NCBI GenBank assembly: GCA_029781045.1
Contig: JAKOXL010000024.1
Location: forward strand, 149,210-213,209
Reading direction: 5' to 3'
Length of the DNA stretch: 64,000 nt
Source of the DNA: Bacillota bacterium
GTDB lineage: Bacteria > Bacillota > UBA994 > UBA5500
The notes beneath the pieces are model-generated. The model was not told the DNA's origin. It did no database searches and saw only the letters and a program-made list of their open reading frames with translations. Position numbers and translations under genes: made by a program. Positions 34,590-44,814 of the stretch are shown here, piece after piece; within the stretch, counting starts at the first letter, position 1; every line of letters starts with the position of its first letter.

Positions 34590-35651
34590 ATGAATATGGA
34601 TTTCATCCAAGCAATCCATGACTTGGCGGAAGAGCGGGGAATAGAAGAAGATGTGCTCTTTGAGGCAATAGAAGCCGCCATTAGTTCTGCTTATAAGCGC
34701 AACTTCGGCACGGCACAGAATATCAAAATTGATCTTGATCGCATTACAGGCGAGCTACACGTTTATTCTCAGTTACGAGTCGTGGAGGAAGCACAGGACC
34801 CGCTGTTGGAAATAAGCTTAGCTGATGCTAAAGCCATCAATCCCAACTATGAGTTAAATGATATAGTTCTGCAGGAAGTTACGCCTCGAGATTTCGGACG
34901 TATTGCCGCCCAAACGGCAAAGCAGGTAGTGGTACAAAGAATTCGTGAGGCGGAAAGGGTGCAGATCTACGATGAGTATACCAATCGCGAATCGGATATT
35001 ATCACGGGTTTGATCTCGCACATAGAAGGACGGAATGTGTTTGTGGAGTTGAACAAGACAGAGGCCATTCTGTTACCAGCGGAGCAGGTGCCAGGAGAGG
35101 TTTATCGCCCGGGAGATCGTATCAAAGCCTACGTGTTGGAAGTGAAGCGAACGCCCAAGGGGCCCCAGATAATACTATCGCGAAGTCATCCTGGTCTCCT
35201 AAAGCGACTCTTAGAGTTAGAAGTGCCGGAGATTCATGACGGTATAGTTGAACTGAAAGGTCTAGCCCGTGAAGCCGGATCTCGTTCCAAGATTGCCGTT
35301 TATTCTCGTGACCCCAATATCGATGCCGTTGGTGCTTGTGTAGGCCCCCGGGGCTTGCGTATACAGGCAATAGTCAATGAGTTGAGGGGCGAAAAGATTG
35401 ATGTAATCTCATATGATCCGGAGCCCGACCGATTTGTTGCCAATGCCCTCAGCCCTGCAAAAGTCACTTCTGTGACCATTGATGAGGCCAATAAAGTGGC
35501 CCACGTGGTTGTCCCAGACTATCAGTTGTCACTTGCCATCGGAAAAGAAGGGCAGAATGCCCGCTTGGCTGCCAAGCTCACCGGGTGGAAAATCGACATC
35601 AAGAGTGAAAGCCAACACACGGACTTGGAGCTGGAGGCTGATAGCCAGTGA
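34590..35651 (+). CDS. nusA: Transcription termination/antitermination factor NusA
   Basis: This 353-aa protein has the NusA N-terminal domain (about 1-130, with RNFG and QVVVQRIREAER), an S1 domain (about 135-200), and KH1/KH2 domains containing GACVGPRGLRIQAIVNELRGEKIDVI and LAIGKEGQNARLAAKLTGWKIDI. There is no C-terminal acidic repeat, as in Firmicutes. It modulates pausing and termination. It overlaps rnpM (GTGA). Confidence 0.97.
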   Translation: MNMDFIQAIHDLAEERGIEEDVLFEAIEAAISSAYKRNFGTAQNIKIDLDRITGELHVYSQLRVVEEAQDPLLEISLADAKAINPNYELNDIVLQEVTPRDFGRIAAQTAKQVVVQRIREAERVQIYDEYTNRESDIITGLISHIEGRNVFVELNKTEAILLPAEQVPGEVYRPGDRIKAYVLEVKRTPKGPQIILSRSHPGLLKRLLELEVPEIHDGIVELKGLAREAGSRSKIAVYSRDPNIDAVGACVGPRGLRIQAIVNELRGEKIDVISYDPEPDRFVANALSPAKVTSVTIDEANKVAHVVVPDYQLSLAIGKEGQNARLAAKLTGWKIDIKSESQHTDLELEADSQ

Positions 35652-35923
35652 GACCGCGACGTGTACCTGAAAGAATGTGTGTGGGTTGCAAGACCATGCG
35701 TCCCAAGCGGGAACTGTTGCGTGTCGTTCGTAGCCCAGAGGGAGAGGTCTTCTTGGATCCGACGGGGAAAAAGTCGGGGCGTGGCGCCTATGTATGCCCC
35801 AGTTTGGCCTGTCTAGAGGAGGCCTTGAAGAAGGGCCGCCTGAAGCAGGCATTGGAAGTTAACATAGGCGATGAAGTTGCGGAAGAGTTGCGCCGGGCAA
35901 TTAGTAGACAAGATGGACGATAG
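35648..35923 (+). CDS. rnpM: RnpM (YlxR), RNase P modulator family
   Basis: This 91-aa protein has the YlxR-family motifs PERMCVGCKTMRPKRELLRVVR and GRGAYVCPSLACLEEALKKGRL. B. subtilis YlxR (renamed RnpM) binds the RNase P RNA. The start GTG 35648 overlaps the nusA stop. It overlaps ylxQ by 11 nt. Confidence 0.9.
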   Translation: MRPRRVPERMCVGCKTMRPKRELLRVVRSPEGEVFLDPTGKKSGRGAYVCPSLACLEEALKKGRLKQALEVNIGDEVAEELRRAISRQDGR

Positions 35924-36218
35924 GTTTCTACAATTCCTTGGTATTGCTTGGCGGGCCCGGGCCTTGGTGGCTGGCGAGTACCCGTGTTTAAGTGCAGTAC
36001 GTGCGGGGCGGGGGTTGTTGTTGCTTTTGGCAGAGGACGCGTCCACTAATACGGTTTCGCGGCTGCAGGCGGCAGCTACCAGCCGAGGAATCCCATGGAT
36101 CATAGTCAAGCGGAGCAAAGCCGCTTTAGGTCGAGCGATTGGGAGCAGTCAACGGGCTGCCCTAGTGGTAATCAACAAGAACTTTGCACAGAAACTGGAG
36201 GAGTTGGCGAGAGAGTAA
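35913..36218 (+). CDS. YlxQ, L7Ae-family ribosome-associated protein
   Basis: This 101-aa L7Ae/L30e/S12e-fold protein contains FLGIAWRARALVAGEYPCLSAVRAGRG, LLLLAEDASTNT and the C-terminal half of the fold. It is a probable RNA (kink-turn) binder, conserved between nusA and infB in Firmicutes. ATG 35913 overlaps rnpM; there is no strong Shine-Dalgarno, so coupling is likely. An earlier ATG at 35871 is in frame but inside the rnpM core. Confidence 0.85.
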   Translation: MDDRFLQFLGIAWRARALVAGEYPCLSAVRAGRGLLLLLAEDASTNTVSRLQAAATSRGIPWIIVKRSKAALGRAIGSSQRAALVVINKNFAQKLEELARE

Positions 36219-36234
36219 AATGGGAGGTGGCTAG

Positions 36235-38484
36235 ATGAGTAAAATCAGAATCTATGAGCTAGCTAAAGAACTAAATGTCCCAAGCAAGAAATTGGTTGAT
36301 GCCTTGGCCGATCTTGATTTGAATGTGAAGAACCACATGAGTACAGTTGACAAAGTGGTGGCAGATATTATACGAGATGTATTGGCACCAAAACAGGAGC
36401 CCAAGAAAAAGGAACAGCAAGAATCAAAAGCACAGGAACCTTCGGCAAGTTCCCAGCTTGTGAGCAAAAAGGAGTCGGACGCAGAACAGATGACAGCGAA
36501 ACTAGATGCAGGAGAACAACTTCATACCGATCATACCAAAACGCTAGAGCCTCTAGAGGAACTGCTGGAGATGGAAGAGGAGTACATTCACCCATCCCGT
36601 GGCAAAGACATAGAGCGCACTAAGCTACGCGGTCGTAGCAAGGAAGTCCGCGAGAAGCTAGGGGAGCGACGCCGACGCGAGCGGGGCAGTGATCAACAGG
36701 AATCCCGTACAAAACCAGTGCAACCAAGTAGAATCACCATTCCGCAAGAGGATATTGTCGTTTCTGAACTAGCCACATTACTCAAACGGCCGGCTACAGA
36801 GGTGATCCGTAAACTCATTGAGCTAGGTGTTATGGCAGCTGTCAATCAAAGCATCGATTCTGATACGGCTGCATTGGTAGCCAGTGAACTTGGATACGAA
36901 GTGGAGTTTGCGGCGCCGCCTGCACCCGAATATGACAGTCCCTTTGACATCCCGGTAGAACCCGATGATCCCAAAGACTTACAACCTAGGCCTCCAGTGG
37001 TTACTGTCATGGGCCATGTGGATCATGGTAAGACTAGCTTGCTAGATGCTATTCGTCATACTAAAGTTACGGCAGGTGAGGCCGGAGGCATCACCCAGCA
37101 CATAGGTGCTTATCAGGTGGAAGTGATGGGCGAGCAAATCACCTTCTTGGACACCCCTGGTCATGAGGCTTTTACCTCCATGCGTGCCAGAGGTGCCAAA
37201 GCCACTGATATCGCCATCTTAGTGGTAGCCGCTGATGACGGTGTTATGCCGCAGACAATCGAAGCTATCAACCATGCTAAGGCAGCGGAGGTTCCAATCA
37301 TAGTCGCTATTAATAAGATCGATCGCCCCCAAGCCAACCCCGATCGGGTAAAGCAACAGTTGACCGAGTATGGATTGATACCTGAAGAGTGGGGTGGCGA
37401 TACCATCTGTGTTAACGTATCGGCCAAACAGCTGATTGGAGTTGATGATCTGTTAACCTCTATCCTAACCCTAGCCGAGATGATGGAGCTCAAGGCTAAC
37501 CCTAATAAGCCGGCTCGTGGTCTAGTCATCGAGTCGAAGATTGATAAAGGGCGGGGGCCTGTAGCTACCGTACTTGTCCATGAGGGTACCTTACATGTGG
37601 GTGACGCCATTCTAGCCGGTATGGCCTATGGCCGCATTCGGGCTATGCATAATGACCAGGGTCGTAGGGTTAAGAAGGCAGGCCCTTCCGCCCCGGTGGA
37701 AGTGATTGGCCTATCCCAGGTGCCGGAAGCTGGGGAACCCTTCATGGTGCTTGAGGATGAAAAGGAAGCCCGGCGTTATGCGGAGTTGATGCAGAGTAAG
37801 AAGAGACAGAGTGAGCTGCAGACAGCGCCTCGGGCTTCACTGGACGAACTCTTCTCGCAGATCCAACAGGGTAGAGTAAAAGAGCTTCGCATTATTGTCA
37901 AGGCCGACGTCCAAGGTTCTATTGAGGCCCTTAGCCAATCCCTAGTCAAATTGAGTAATGAGGAAGTCGAAGTTAAGATTATCCATGCGGCTGTAGGAGC
38001 TGTTAACGAAAGCGACATCCTGTTGGCCACTGCTTCCGATGCCATTATAGTCGGCTTTAATGTGCGTCCCGATGCCAATGTGCGCAAGCTGGCGGAGCAG
38101 CAGAAGGTGGATATCCGCCTCTATCGCGTTATCTATGATGCCATCGAAGACGTGGAGAAAGCCATCAAGGGTCTACTGGCACCGGTCTATAAGGAAGTAG
38201 TCTTGGGTCAAGCAGAAGTGCGGCAGATCTTTAAGGTTAGCCGGGTTGGCACTATAGCAGGTAGCTATGTGACCGATGGAAAGATTGTGCGGGCTGTACG
38301 TGCTCGATTGATCCGCAATGGCATTATTGTACACGAGTCTCGTATTGAGTCACTGAAGCGATTTAAGGACGATGTGCGAGAAGTGGCTGCCGGTTACGAA
38401 TGTGGCATTGGTTTGGAAGGCTTTAATGACATCAAGGAAGGCGACATTATCGAAGTGTTTGCCATGGAGGAAGTGCCAAAATAG
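36235..38484 (+). CDS. infB: Translation initiation factor IF-2
   Basis: This 749-aa GTPase has an N-terminal IF2_N helix bundle ([24 protein letters not shown]), a charged linker rich in Glu/Lys/Gln, a second IF2_N (about 173-225), and the G domain with GHVDHGKT at 260-267, DTPGHEA and NKID. EF-Tu-like domain 2 and the C-terminal fMet-tRNA-binding domain follow. It places initiator tRNA on the 30S subunit. ATG 36235 follows GGGAGGTGG. Confidence 0.97.
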   Translation: MSKIRIYELAKELNVPSKKLVDALADLDLNVKNHMSTVDKVVADIIRDVLAPKQEPKKKEQQESKAQEPSASSQLVSKKESDAEQMTAKLDAGEQLHTDHTKTLEPLEELLEMEEEYIHPSRGKDIERTKLRGRSKEVREKLGERRRRERGSDQQESRTKPVQPSRITIPQEDIVVSELATLLKRPATEVIRKLIELGVMAAVNQSIDSDTAALVASELGYEVEFAAPPAPEYDSPFDIPVEPDDPKDLQPRPPVVTVMGHVDHGKTSLLDAIRHTKVTAGEAGGITQHIGAYQVEVMGEQITFLDTPGHEAFTSMRARGAKATDIAILVVAADDGVMPQTIEAINHAKAAEVPIIVAINKIDRPQANPDRVKQQLTEYGLIPEEWGGDTICVNVSAKQLIGVDDLLTSILTLAEMMELKANPNKPARGLVIESKIDKGRGPVATVLVHEGTLHVGDAILAGMAYGRIRAMHNDQGRRVKKAGPSAPVEVIGLSQVPEAGEPFMVLEDEKEARRYAELMQSKKRQSELQTAPRASLDELFSQIQQGRVKELRIIVKADVQGSIEALSQSLVKLSNEEVEVKIIHAAVGAVNESDILLATASDAIIVGFNVRPDANVRKLAEQQKVDIRLYRVIYDAIEDVEKAIKGLLAPVYKEVVLGQAEVRQIFKVSRVGTIAGSYVTDGKIVRAVRARLIRNGIIVHESRIESLKRFKDDVREVAAGYECGIGLEGFNDIKEGDIIEVFAMEEVPK

Positions 38485-38508
38485 AATCGTCCGATTAGGA
38501 GGATGTTT

Positions 38509-38883
38509 ATGACTCAGTATCGTGCCGAAAGATTGCAGGGCCTTTTACAGAAGGAACTAAGCGATATTATCCATAGTTCCCTCAAAGACCCCCGGGTCGG
38601 TTTCGTTTCTGTGACCGCTGTCGAGGTTTCCAGAGACCTAAGACACGTGAAGGCTTTCGTTAGCGTTATGGGTAATCAGGGCGAGCAGGAAGAAACCGTG
38701 GCGGTCTTAAACAAAGCCGCCGATTATATACGTACTGAGATTGGAAAACGTGTTCGACTCCGACATACACCGGAAATCATTTTTCGTCTGGACAGATCAA
38801 TTGAACATGGCACCCATATCAACGCTTTGTTACGCAGGCTGGAAGAGGAAGAAGGCGCTAAGCGAGGTCCTCAGGATGGCTAA
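38509..38883 (+). CDS. rbfA: Ribosome-binding factor A
   Basis: This 124-aa KH-type protein has RAERLQGLLQKELSDIIHSSLKDPRVGFVSVTAVEVSRDLRHVKAFVSV, the RbfA core. It is a 30S maturation factor. ATG 38509 lies 6 nt after TAGGAGG; ATG 38503 is in frame but too close to it. It overlaps nrnA by 8 nt. The usual ylxP is absent between infB and rbfA. Confidence 0.95.
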   Translation: MTQYRAERLQGLLQKELSDIIHSSLKDPRVGFVSVTAVEVSRDLRHVKAFVSVMGNQGEQEETVAVLNKAADYIRTEIGKRVRLRHTPEIIFRLDRSIEHGTHINALLRRLEEEEGAKRGPQDG

Positions 38884-39865
38884 CCATAGTGATTTGCAGA
38901 AAGTTGCGGCTGCCTTGCAAGAGGCTGGCCGCCTGCTTTTGTTAGCCCATGTTTCCCCCGATGGCGACAGTCTTGGCTCTCTGCTGGCGCTTAGATATGT
39001 GTTGCTGCGCCACGGGAAACAGGTGGAGGTTTATGTGGAGGGCGGTGTCCCAGACCGCTATCGATTCTTGCCGGGCGCGGAGACGGTGATTGCCAGTCCC
39101 GGCCAGTTATCAGAGCTGCCTGCCACCGTGGTAGTGCTGGACTGTGGCGAATGGGAGCGGGTGGGGTTACAGGCTGAGCGTTTTGCTGGGCTACCGGTGG
39201 TGAACATTGACCACCACCGGACATCAAAGGGGCTGGGCATCGTCAACTATCTCGATAGCAGTGCCGCCGCCACCGGTCTTCTCCTTTTTCGTCTCTTTGC
39301 CTACTGGCAAGAGGATCTGGATCCTGCTCTAGCCACCTGTTTATACACGGCTATCGCGGGAGATACCGGATTCTTCCGCTATAGTAACACAACGGCTGAA
39401 GTGCATCAGGTGACGGCTAAGTTACTGGCCGCTGGCGCTGAACAAGCTTTGGTATATGAGAACTTGGAGGCCCGTTCCTGGTCCCATTTGAAAGCCTTGG
39501 GGCTTGTTCTAGAGCGTCTAGCTAGCTTCGCCCTGGGAAAAGGTGCCTACAGTTACTTGACGGCTGCCGACCTGGGTCGTTTTGGTATTTCTGTGGCCGA
39601 CGCCGACGGATTTGTCAATTATCCTCGTTTGCTGATGGGCGTTCAGGTGGCGGCCTTTCTTATAGAGGTAGAGGCTGACACCTATAAAGTCAGTCTACGG
39701 TCTCGGGAACCGGTAGACGTCAGCGCTGTGGCTGCCCTATTGGGCGGTGGTGGACACGCTAGGGCCGCTGGCTGCACCATAAAGGGAAACATCGAACAAT
39801 GTATGAGGCAACTGGAAGCGGCCATACATGAGGTGTCAAACGTAAAATGTTGCATGGGTTCATAA
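38876..39865 (+). CDS. nrnA: NrnA-type DHH phosphoesterase (oligoribonuclease / pAp phosphatase)
   Basis: This 329-aa DHH/DHHA1 protein has LLLAHVSPDGDSLGS, VVLDCGEW, VNIDHHRTSKG (metal-binding DHH) and the C-terminal GGGGHARAAG of DHHA1. NrnA degrades short oligoribonucleotides and pAp. ATG 38876 begins the conserved region; the earlier start at 38741 lies within rbfA. It overlaps truB by 19 nt. Confidence 0.93.
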   Translation: MANHSDLQKVAAALQEAGRLLLLAHVSPDGDSLGSLLALRYVLLRHGKQVEVYVEGGVPDRYRFLPGAETVIASPGQLSELPATVVVLDCGEWERVGLQAERFAGLPVVNIDHHRTSKGLGIVNYLDSSAAATGLLLFRLFAYWQEDLDPALATCLYTAIAGDTGFFRYSNTTAEVHQVTAKLLAAGAEQALVYENLEARSWSHLKALGLVLERLASFALGKGAYSYLTAADLGRFGISVADADGFVNYPRLLMGVQVAAFLIEVEADTYKVSLRSREPVDVSAVAALLGGGGHARAAGCTIKGNIEQCMRQLEAAIHEVSNVKCCMGS

Positions 39866-40773
39866 ACCTCTTGAAACCACCAGGAATGACTTCGCACGCG
39901 GCTGTCAGCAAAATGCGTAAAATGCTGGGAACTAAGGCCATAGGCCACGGGGGCACGCTGGATCCCGCCGCCACTGGGGTATTACCTTTGGCCGTAGGAC
40001 AAGCCACTCGTCTTCTGGAGTATCTGGTGGAGCAAGATAAGACATATGTCGGTGAAGTAACCTTCGGTATCGCTACAGATACCCTGGACCAGGAAGGGCA
40101 AGTAGTCTGGCGGGCTCCTGAGCCACCGAGTATCGACTTGGCTCAAATAGAGGCAGTTCTTGCATCTATGCTAGGCCCGAGAGAACAAGTCCCACCTACC
40201 TATTCGGCCATCAAGTATCAAGGGCGGCCCTTGTATGAGTACGCGAGGGCTGGTAGAATTGTTCAGGTGCCAGCAAGGCCAATAGTCATTTACTCCCTCT
40301 CAGTAAGAGATTTTAGGGCCGATCCATGGCCTAGGCTACTTTTCCATGTGCGTTGCTCGAAAGGGACCTATGTGCGTAGTTTGGCGCAAGCAATTGCGGA
40401 AGAATTGGGAACTCAAGGAACTCTAACCTTTCTGCTGCGGGAACAAGTGGGCGATTTTTCTGTACAAAATGCTGTAACGCTTGAGGAGATTCAAGAGGCG
40501 GCAGGTAGGGGTAATATCTACCAATATCTGCAGCCATTGGCCCTCGCTCTCAAGGGATGGCCCCAAGTTAGCTTGGAGCCGAGCATTGCCCGTCGTTTCT
40601 TGCAGGGGCAACGCATCAAACTGGCATCCGGAGTGGACGAGGGGCTGGTTGCTGTGTATCAAAGAGCCCACCTGCTCGGAGTGGGTTTGCTAAAGCAGGG
40701 CGTTCTGGCACCTCAGAAGGTATTAGCGAAGTGGGAGGAACTAGCGGAGCATGATCATCACACAAGACTTTGA
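39847..40773 (+). CDS. truB: tRNA pseudouridine-55 synthase TruB
   Basis: This 308-aa enzyme starts MLHGFINLLKPPGMTSHAAV and contains KAIGHGGTLDPAATGVLPLAVGQATRL, where the catalytic Asp is in GTLDP, plus PPTYSAIKYQGRPLYEYARAG and KGTYVRSLAQAI. The C-terminal PUA-like extension is present. It modifies U55 in tRNA. It overlaps both neighbours. Confidence 0.96.
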   Translation: MLHGFINLLKPPGMTSHAAVSKMRKMLGTKAIGHGGTLDPAATGVLPLAVGQATRLLEYLVEQDKTYVGEVTFGIATDTLDQEGQVVWRAPEPPSIDLAQIEAVLASMLGPREQVPPTYSAIKYQGRPLYEYARAGRIVQVPARPIVIYSLSVRDFRADPWPRLLFHVRCSKGTYVRSLAQAIAEELGTQGTLTFLLREQVGDFSVQNAVTLEEIQEAAGRGNIYQYLQPLALALKGWPQVSLEPSIARRFLQGQRIKLASGVDEGLVAVYQRAHLLGVGLLKQGVLAPQKVLAKWEELAEHDHHTRL

Positions 40774-41656
40774 CTCCTTACCCCAGAGGCCCAGGATTTT
40801 TGCTCTTGGCAATTTTGATGGTGTGCACCGGGGGCATCAAGCCCTCTTATCACTTGCGGTAGAATTGGCTCGCCAGCAGCAGGGTATGGCTGTAGCTATG
40901 GGCTTTTGCCCTCACCCTCTTACTGTATTTGGACAAAGGGTTGAGACGATTACCACGGAAAGAGTTAAACAGCGTCTCTTGGCCAGCCTAGGTTTGGATG
41001 CATATTTCGCCCTACCTTTTAACCGAGAGGTGGCCCAGATGTCGCCCGATGATTTTATTCAGCAAGTCTTAATAGAGCAGGCGAAGGTAGCAGCCGTAGT
41101 GGTTGGTTTTAACTATAGCTTTGGGCGCAGGGCTGCAGGTACTCCCGAGTATTTGCAACAGGTTCTAGGAGCGCAAGGTATTGCCGTGCACGTGATACCT
41201 CCTGTTATCTATGATGGAGCACCAGTTAGCAGTAGCCGCATTCGCCAAAGTTTGCGCGATGGAGATTTGGTTACGGTAGAGGCTCTGCTAGGACGTCCTT
41301 TCAGTATTACTGGGATTGTCCAAAAGGGAGATCAGCGAGGACGATTGTTGGGCTTCCCGACGGCCAACTTCTGTGACCTAGAAGGTCTAGCTCTACCTCC
41401 TTTCGGCGTCTATGCGGCAGAGGTTGTTGGCGTGGGATATGCCATGGCCAATCTGGGCGTACGGCCCACCTTCCCCCAAGCGGGTGCCACACTAGAAGTC
41501 CATATCTTTGACTTCACTGGCGATCTTTATGGGCAAGAGTTAGAAGTGAAGTTGTTGAAGTACATTAGGCCAGAGCAGCAGTTTGCTGGTCAAGCAGTCC
41601 TCCAACAGCAGTTGGCAAGAGATAGGCAGCAGATTAGGGCTTTGCTAAGTATCTAG
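40751..41656 (+). CDS. ribF: Bifunctional riboflavin kinase / FAD synthetase RibF
   Basis: This 301-aa enzyme has the nucleotidyltransferase N-domain (ALGNFDGVHRGHQALL, VVVGFNYSFGRRAAGT, SSSRIRQSLRDGDL) and the C-terminal riboflavin-kinase domain (GDQRGRLLGFPTANF, LGVRPTF, LEVHIFDFTGDLYGQELEV). It makes FMN and FAD. It overlaps truB by 23 nt, the conserved truB-ribF pair. Confidence 0.96.
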   Translation: MIITQDFDSLPQRPRIFALGNFDGVHRGHQALLSLAVELARQQQGMAVAMGFCPHPLTVFGQRVETITTERVKQRLLASLGLDAYFALPFNREVAQMSPDDFIQQVLIEQAKVAAVVVGFNYSFGRRAAGTPEYLQQVLGAQGIAVHVIPPVIYDGAPVSSSRIRQSLRDGDLVTVEALLGRPFSITGIVQKGDQRGRLLGFPTANFCDLEGLALPPFGVYAAEVVGVGYAMANLGVRPTFPQAGATLEVHIFDFTGDLYGQELEVKLLKYIRPEQQFAGQAVLQQQLARDRQQIRALLSI

Positions 41657-41708
41657 CTACAACTGGGCGGCATGCCCCTATTCTTTTACGCATAGGGTTT
41701 AATAGCGC

Positions 41709-41737
41709 TTGTGACTTAGATGCTTGCGTGGTAGAAT
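41709..41737 (+). promoter_or_regulatory. Promoter before the two small genes
   Basis: TTGTGA (41709-41714) and TAGAAT (41732-41737) are separated by 17 bp, a good sigma-A promoter. It serves the 68-aa and 73-aa genes, giving them expression independent of ribF. Confidence 0.72.
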
Positions 41738-41752
41738 AGGGGGAGTGTTGCG

Positions 41753-41959
41753 ATGGCTGAAGTACAGTTATGGGTGCTCCTAGGCCTTATCTACGATTTG
41801 GAACAGACGCGTTCGTTTCGCCAGTTGAGGCGCGAACTGGAACGTTACTATCGGCGGCAAAACGCGAAAGGTTATAGGCGGGATGCCTATATCGATAGTA
41901 TGTTGACCCTACTGTTTGAGCAGGATTATGGCCTAGAGCGATTGACAGCTGGGCAGTAA
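41753..41959 (+). CDS. Small helical protein of unknown function
   Basis: This 68-aa protein is predicted largely helical, with a basic middle (RQLRRELERYYRRQNAKGYRRDAY). There is no signal peptide or membrane helix. It is expressed from its own promoter with AGGGGGA upstream and stops 2 nt before the next gene. I do not recognise a family. Its size, helicity and tight pairing with the following RelE/DUF4258-like ORF would suit an antitoxin-like or RNA-binding partner, but this is inference. Confidence 0.6.
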   Translation: MAEVQLWVLLGLIYDLEQTRSFRQLRRELERYYRRQNAKGYRRDAYIDSMLTLLFEQDYGLERLTAGQ

Positions 41960-41961
41960 CC

Positions 41962-42183
41962 ATGCAAATTATAATTAGTGGTCATGCTGTGCGTCGCTTA
42001 CGCAGTCCCCGCCAGGCAGATATCACAATTCATGATTTGCGTGTTGCTGCCAGTAGCCTACCGGGTAAAATCACGGTGGCCACCCGCTTTCGTAATTTTA
42101 GAGGGCAAAAGGGCCGCAGGTTTGATCTGGTAGTCAAAGATACTGCCAAGGGGCGGTTGATTATTACCGTCATTGGCAGGTAA
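41962..42183 (+). CDS. Small DUF4258/RelE-like basic protein
   Basis: This 73-aa basic protein has IIISGHAVRRLRSPRQADITIHDLRVAASSLPG and a beta-rich C-terminus ending GRRFDLVVKDTAKGRLIITVIGR. The pattern H-A-x-x-R near the N-terminus followed by a closing strand (LIITVIG) resembles DUF4258/RelE-fold toxins. There is no membrane segment. It follows the previous gene by 2 nt and is followed at 88 nt by rpsO. Function unknown. Confidence 0.6.
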   Translation: MQIIISGHAVRRLRSPRQADITIHDLRVAASSLPGKITVATRFRNFRGQKGRRFDLVVKDTAKGRLIITVIGR

Positions 42184-42270
42184 AAAGGAACCATGGGCTA
42201 GGATTAACGTTTTCTCCTTACCGTTTTTCTTGGCTGATGGCGATTAGTTATTAGAAGGAGGTGAACTTAC

Positions 42271-42528
42271 GTGGCCAATAAGACCGAGATTATCAACAAG
42301 TATAGACTGCACGAAAACGATACCGGGTCTCCCGAAGTTCAAGTGGCGTTGCTTACAGAGCGCATTAACAGCTTAAGCGCCCATTTGCAGCAGCATCATA
42401 AAGATCATCATTCTCGTCGTGGTTTGTACATGATGATTGGACAGCGGCGCAAACTGTTGAACTATCTGAGGCAAAAAGATGTTGAGCGCTATCGCACACT
42501 TATTGAACAGCTGGGTATTCGCAGATAA
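42271..42528 (+). CDS. rpsO: 30S ribosomal protein S15
   Basis: This 85-aa protein contains [52 protein letters not shown] and [12 protein letters not shown], the complete S15 fold. GTG 42271 follows AGAAGGAGGTGA. It precedes pnp, the conserved order, but has its own terminator. Confidence 0.97.
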   Translation: MANKTEIINKYRLHENDTGSPEVQVALLTERINSLSAHLQQHHKDHHSRRGLYMMIGQRRKLLNYLRQKDVERYRTLIEQLGIRR

Positions 42529-42532
42529 GAAC

Positions 42533-42555
42533 AAAGCGGGACTCTCCCGCTTTTT
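42533..42555 (+). terminator. Intrinsic terminator after rpsO
   Basis: GCGGGA (42536-42541), loop CTC, TCCCGC (42545-42550), then TTTTT, with AAA/TTT extending the stem. Confidence 0.88.
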
Positions 42556-42571
42556 CTCTTTATGTGCTTGC

Positions 42572-42601
42572 TTGTATGGCGACTATCCGCTGTGCAATAA
42601 T
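42572..42601 (+). promoter_or_regulatory. Weak candidate promoter for pnp
   Basis: TTGTAT (42572-42577) and AATAAT (42596-42601) with an 18-bp spacer, directly after the rpsO terminator and 35 nt before pnp. Confidence 0.4.
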
Positions 42602-42636
42602 AAAGACAACTGTAATTTGAATAGGATGGTGAATCT

Positions 42637-44721
42637 ATGCATAGCTTCTCTATGCAGCTGGCAGGCCGTGAGCTGACCTTAGAAGTGGGGCGACTGGCGA
42701 AACAGGCTCATGGCTCTGTATTGGCAAAGTACGGTGATACATACGTTCTTGTAACGGCAACCGTTTCCAAACAGCCACGCGAGGGCATTGATTTCTTCCC
42801 TCTGTTGGTGGACTACGAGGAGCGGCTGTATTCGGTGGGCAAAATCCCGGGTGGTTTTATTAAGCGAGAAACCCGGCCTGGTGAAAAGGCCATATTGGCT
42901 GCCAGGCTCATTGACCGCCCATTGCGGCCACTGTTCCCTAAGGGTTTCCGCAATGACGTGCAAGTAGTTGCTACCGTGTTATCGGTGGATCAAGACAATA
43001 GCCCTGAGATTACGGCCATGATAGGTGCCTCAGCCGCACTTACCATCTCTAAGATTCCTTTTGCTGGCCCCATTGCTGGAGTTGCTGTGGGTAAGGTCAA
43101 TGGCCAACTGGTGATTAACCCGACACAAGCCCAGACAGATGAGAGCGAACTCTATTTGGTGGTGGCTGGCACTAAGGATGCCATAATGATGGTTGAAGCA
43201 AGGGCCAACGAGGTTCCCGAAGAAGAAATGATTGAGGCCATACTCTTCGGCCACGAGACCATCAAGGAGATTGTGGCCCTACAGGAAGAGATGCGTGCCG
43301 CCATTGGCGAAGAAAAGATGGAGTATCAGGTCTTTATGCCCGATGCCGAATTGCAGCAGGCGGTGGAGGCCTTTGCTAGGGACAAGCTGGAGCAGGCAGT
43401 CCGTCACCCTGTAAAACAAGAACGGGAAGCCAACATGGCCTTAGCTGTGGCGGAGATAGTGGAACACTTCCAAGAGATCTTCCCGGAAAAGGAAAAGGAA
43501 GTGAGGGAAGTAATTCATTCTACGCTGAAACAGGTCGTCCGGGATATGATTGTGAATCATAACGAACGACCTGATGGACGCCGTGCCGATGAAATCCGTC
43601 CCGTTAGCTGTGAGGTCGGAGTTCTACCTCGCGTTCACGGTTCAGGTCTCTTCACCCGTGGCCAAACACAGGTGCTCAGCATAGTTACCCTTGGAGCCAT
43701 GAGTGAGGTCCAGATCTTAGATGATCTAACCGATGATGAAAACAAACGCTACATGCATCATTACAACTTCCCGCCTTACAGCGTAGGTGAGACTAGACCC
43801 ATACGTGGGCCCAGCCGCCGCGATATTGGACATGGTGCCCTAGGAGAAAAGGCACTCCTGCCCATGATTCCCAGCGAGGAAGAGTTCCCCTATGCCATAC
43901 GAGTGGTTTCTGAGGTCTTGGAATCCAACGGGTCCTCTTCGCAAGCCAGCATCTGCGGCAGTACTCTGGCCTTAATGGATGCCGGTGTGCCGATTAAACG
44001 ACCTGTGGCCGGAATTGCCATGGGATTGGTGTGTGAAGGGTCCAATGTTGCCATTCTCTCTGATATTCAGGGCATTGAGGATGCCCTAGGTGATATGGAC
44101 TTCAAGGTTGCAGGTACAGTTAAGGGTGTCACTGCACTGCAGATGGACATCAAGATTTCAGGCGTTGATGCGGACATAATGCGCAGAGCTATGGAGCAGG
44201 CTCGCCAGGGCAGACTCTTCATCTTAGATAAGATGTTGGCAGTTCTACCGGCGCCTAGGCCAGAACTATCGCCCTATGCACCTCGCATGTTGACGCTCAC
44301 TATACCAGTAGAGAAGATCAAAGATGTCATCGGGCCGGGAGGTAAAGTAATCAACAAGATTATTGCAGAAACCGGTGTGAAGATTGACATCGAGGAAGAC
44401 GGCCGCATCTTCATAGCCGCCGTGGATACAGAAGCGGGGCAAAGAGCTAAGCAGATGATAGAAGAGATCACCGCTGAGGTGGAAGTAGGGCGCATCTATC
44501 AAGGTCGGGTAACTCGCGTAGAGAAGTACGGTGTCTTTGTGGAAGTGTTGCCTGGCAAAGAAGGATTAGTCCATATTTCCCAGTTGGATAACGGCCATGT
44601 GGCGAAGACAGAGGATGTATGCCAGTTAGGTGACATTATCCCTGTCAAGGTTACGGAAATTGATCGTATGGGTCGCATTAACCTCTCCCGCAAGGAAGCG
44701 CTGAAGGAGGGCGCCAAGTAA
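42637..44721 (+). CDS. pnp: Polyribonucleotide nucleotidyltransferase (PNPase)
   Basis: This 694-aa protein has two RNase PH domains (the first with [26 protein letters not shown], the second with [28 protein letters not shown] and [19 protein letters not shown]), a KH domain ([30 protein letters not shown]) and an S1 domain ([33 protein letters not shown]). It degrades RNA phosphorolytically. Full length. Confidence 0.97.
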   Translation: MHSFSMQLAGRELTLEVGRLAKQAHGSVLAKYGDTYVLVTATVSKQPREGIDFFPLLVDYEERLYSVGKIPGGFIKRETRPGEKAILAARLIDRPLRPLFPKGFRNDVQVVATVLSVDQDNSPEITAMIGASAALTISKIPFAGPIAGVAVGKVNGQLVINPTQAQTDESELYLVVAGTKDAIMMVEARANEVPEEEMIEAILFGHETIKEIVALQEEMRAAIGEEKMEYQVFMPDAELQQAVEAFARDKLEQAVRHPVKQEREANMALAVAEIVEHFQEIFPEKEKEVREVIHSTLKQVVRDMIVNHNERPDGRRADEIRPVSCEVGVLPRVHGSGLFTRGQTQVLSIVTLGAMSEVQILDDLTDDENKRYMHHYNFPPYSVGETRPIRGPSRRDIGHGALGEKALLPMIPSEEEFPYAIRVVSEVLESNGSSSQASICGSTLALMDAGVPIKRPVAGIAMGLVCEGSNVAILSDIQGIEDALGDMDFKVAGTVKGVTALQMDIKISGVDADIMRRAMEQARQGRLFILDKMLAVLPAPRPELSPYAPRMLTLTIPVEKIKDVIGPGGKVINKIIAETGVKIDIEEDGRIFIAAVDTEAGQRAKQMIEEITAEVEVGRIYQGRVTRVEKYGVFVEVLPGKEGLVHISQLDNGHVAKTEDVCQLGDIIPVKVTEIDRMGRINLSRKEALKEGAK

Positions 44722-44727
44722 CCGAGT

Positions 44728-44754
44728 GCGTTGGTTACCAACGCCTCTTTTTTT
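44728..44754 (+). terminator. Intrinsic terminator after pnp
   Basis: GCGTTGG (44728-44734), loop TTA, CCAACGC (44738-44744), then CTCTTTTTTT. Confidence 0.9.
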
Positions 44755-44814
44755 ATGCATATAGAGAAGGCCTATCCCATAGTTTCCTAGCAGGAAGACA
44801 AAGGGGGAAGGCTA

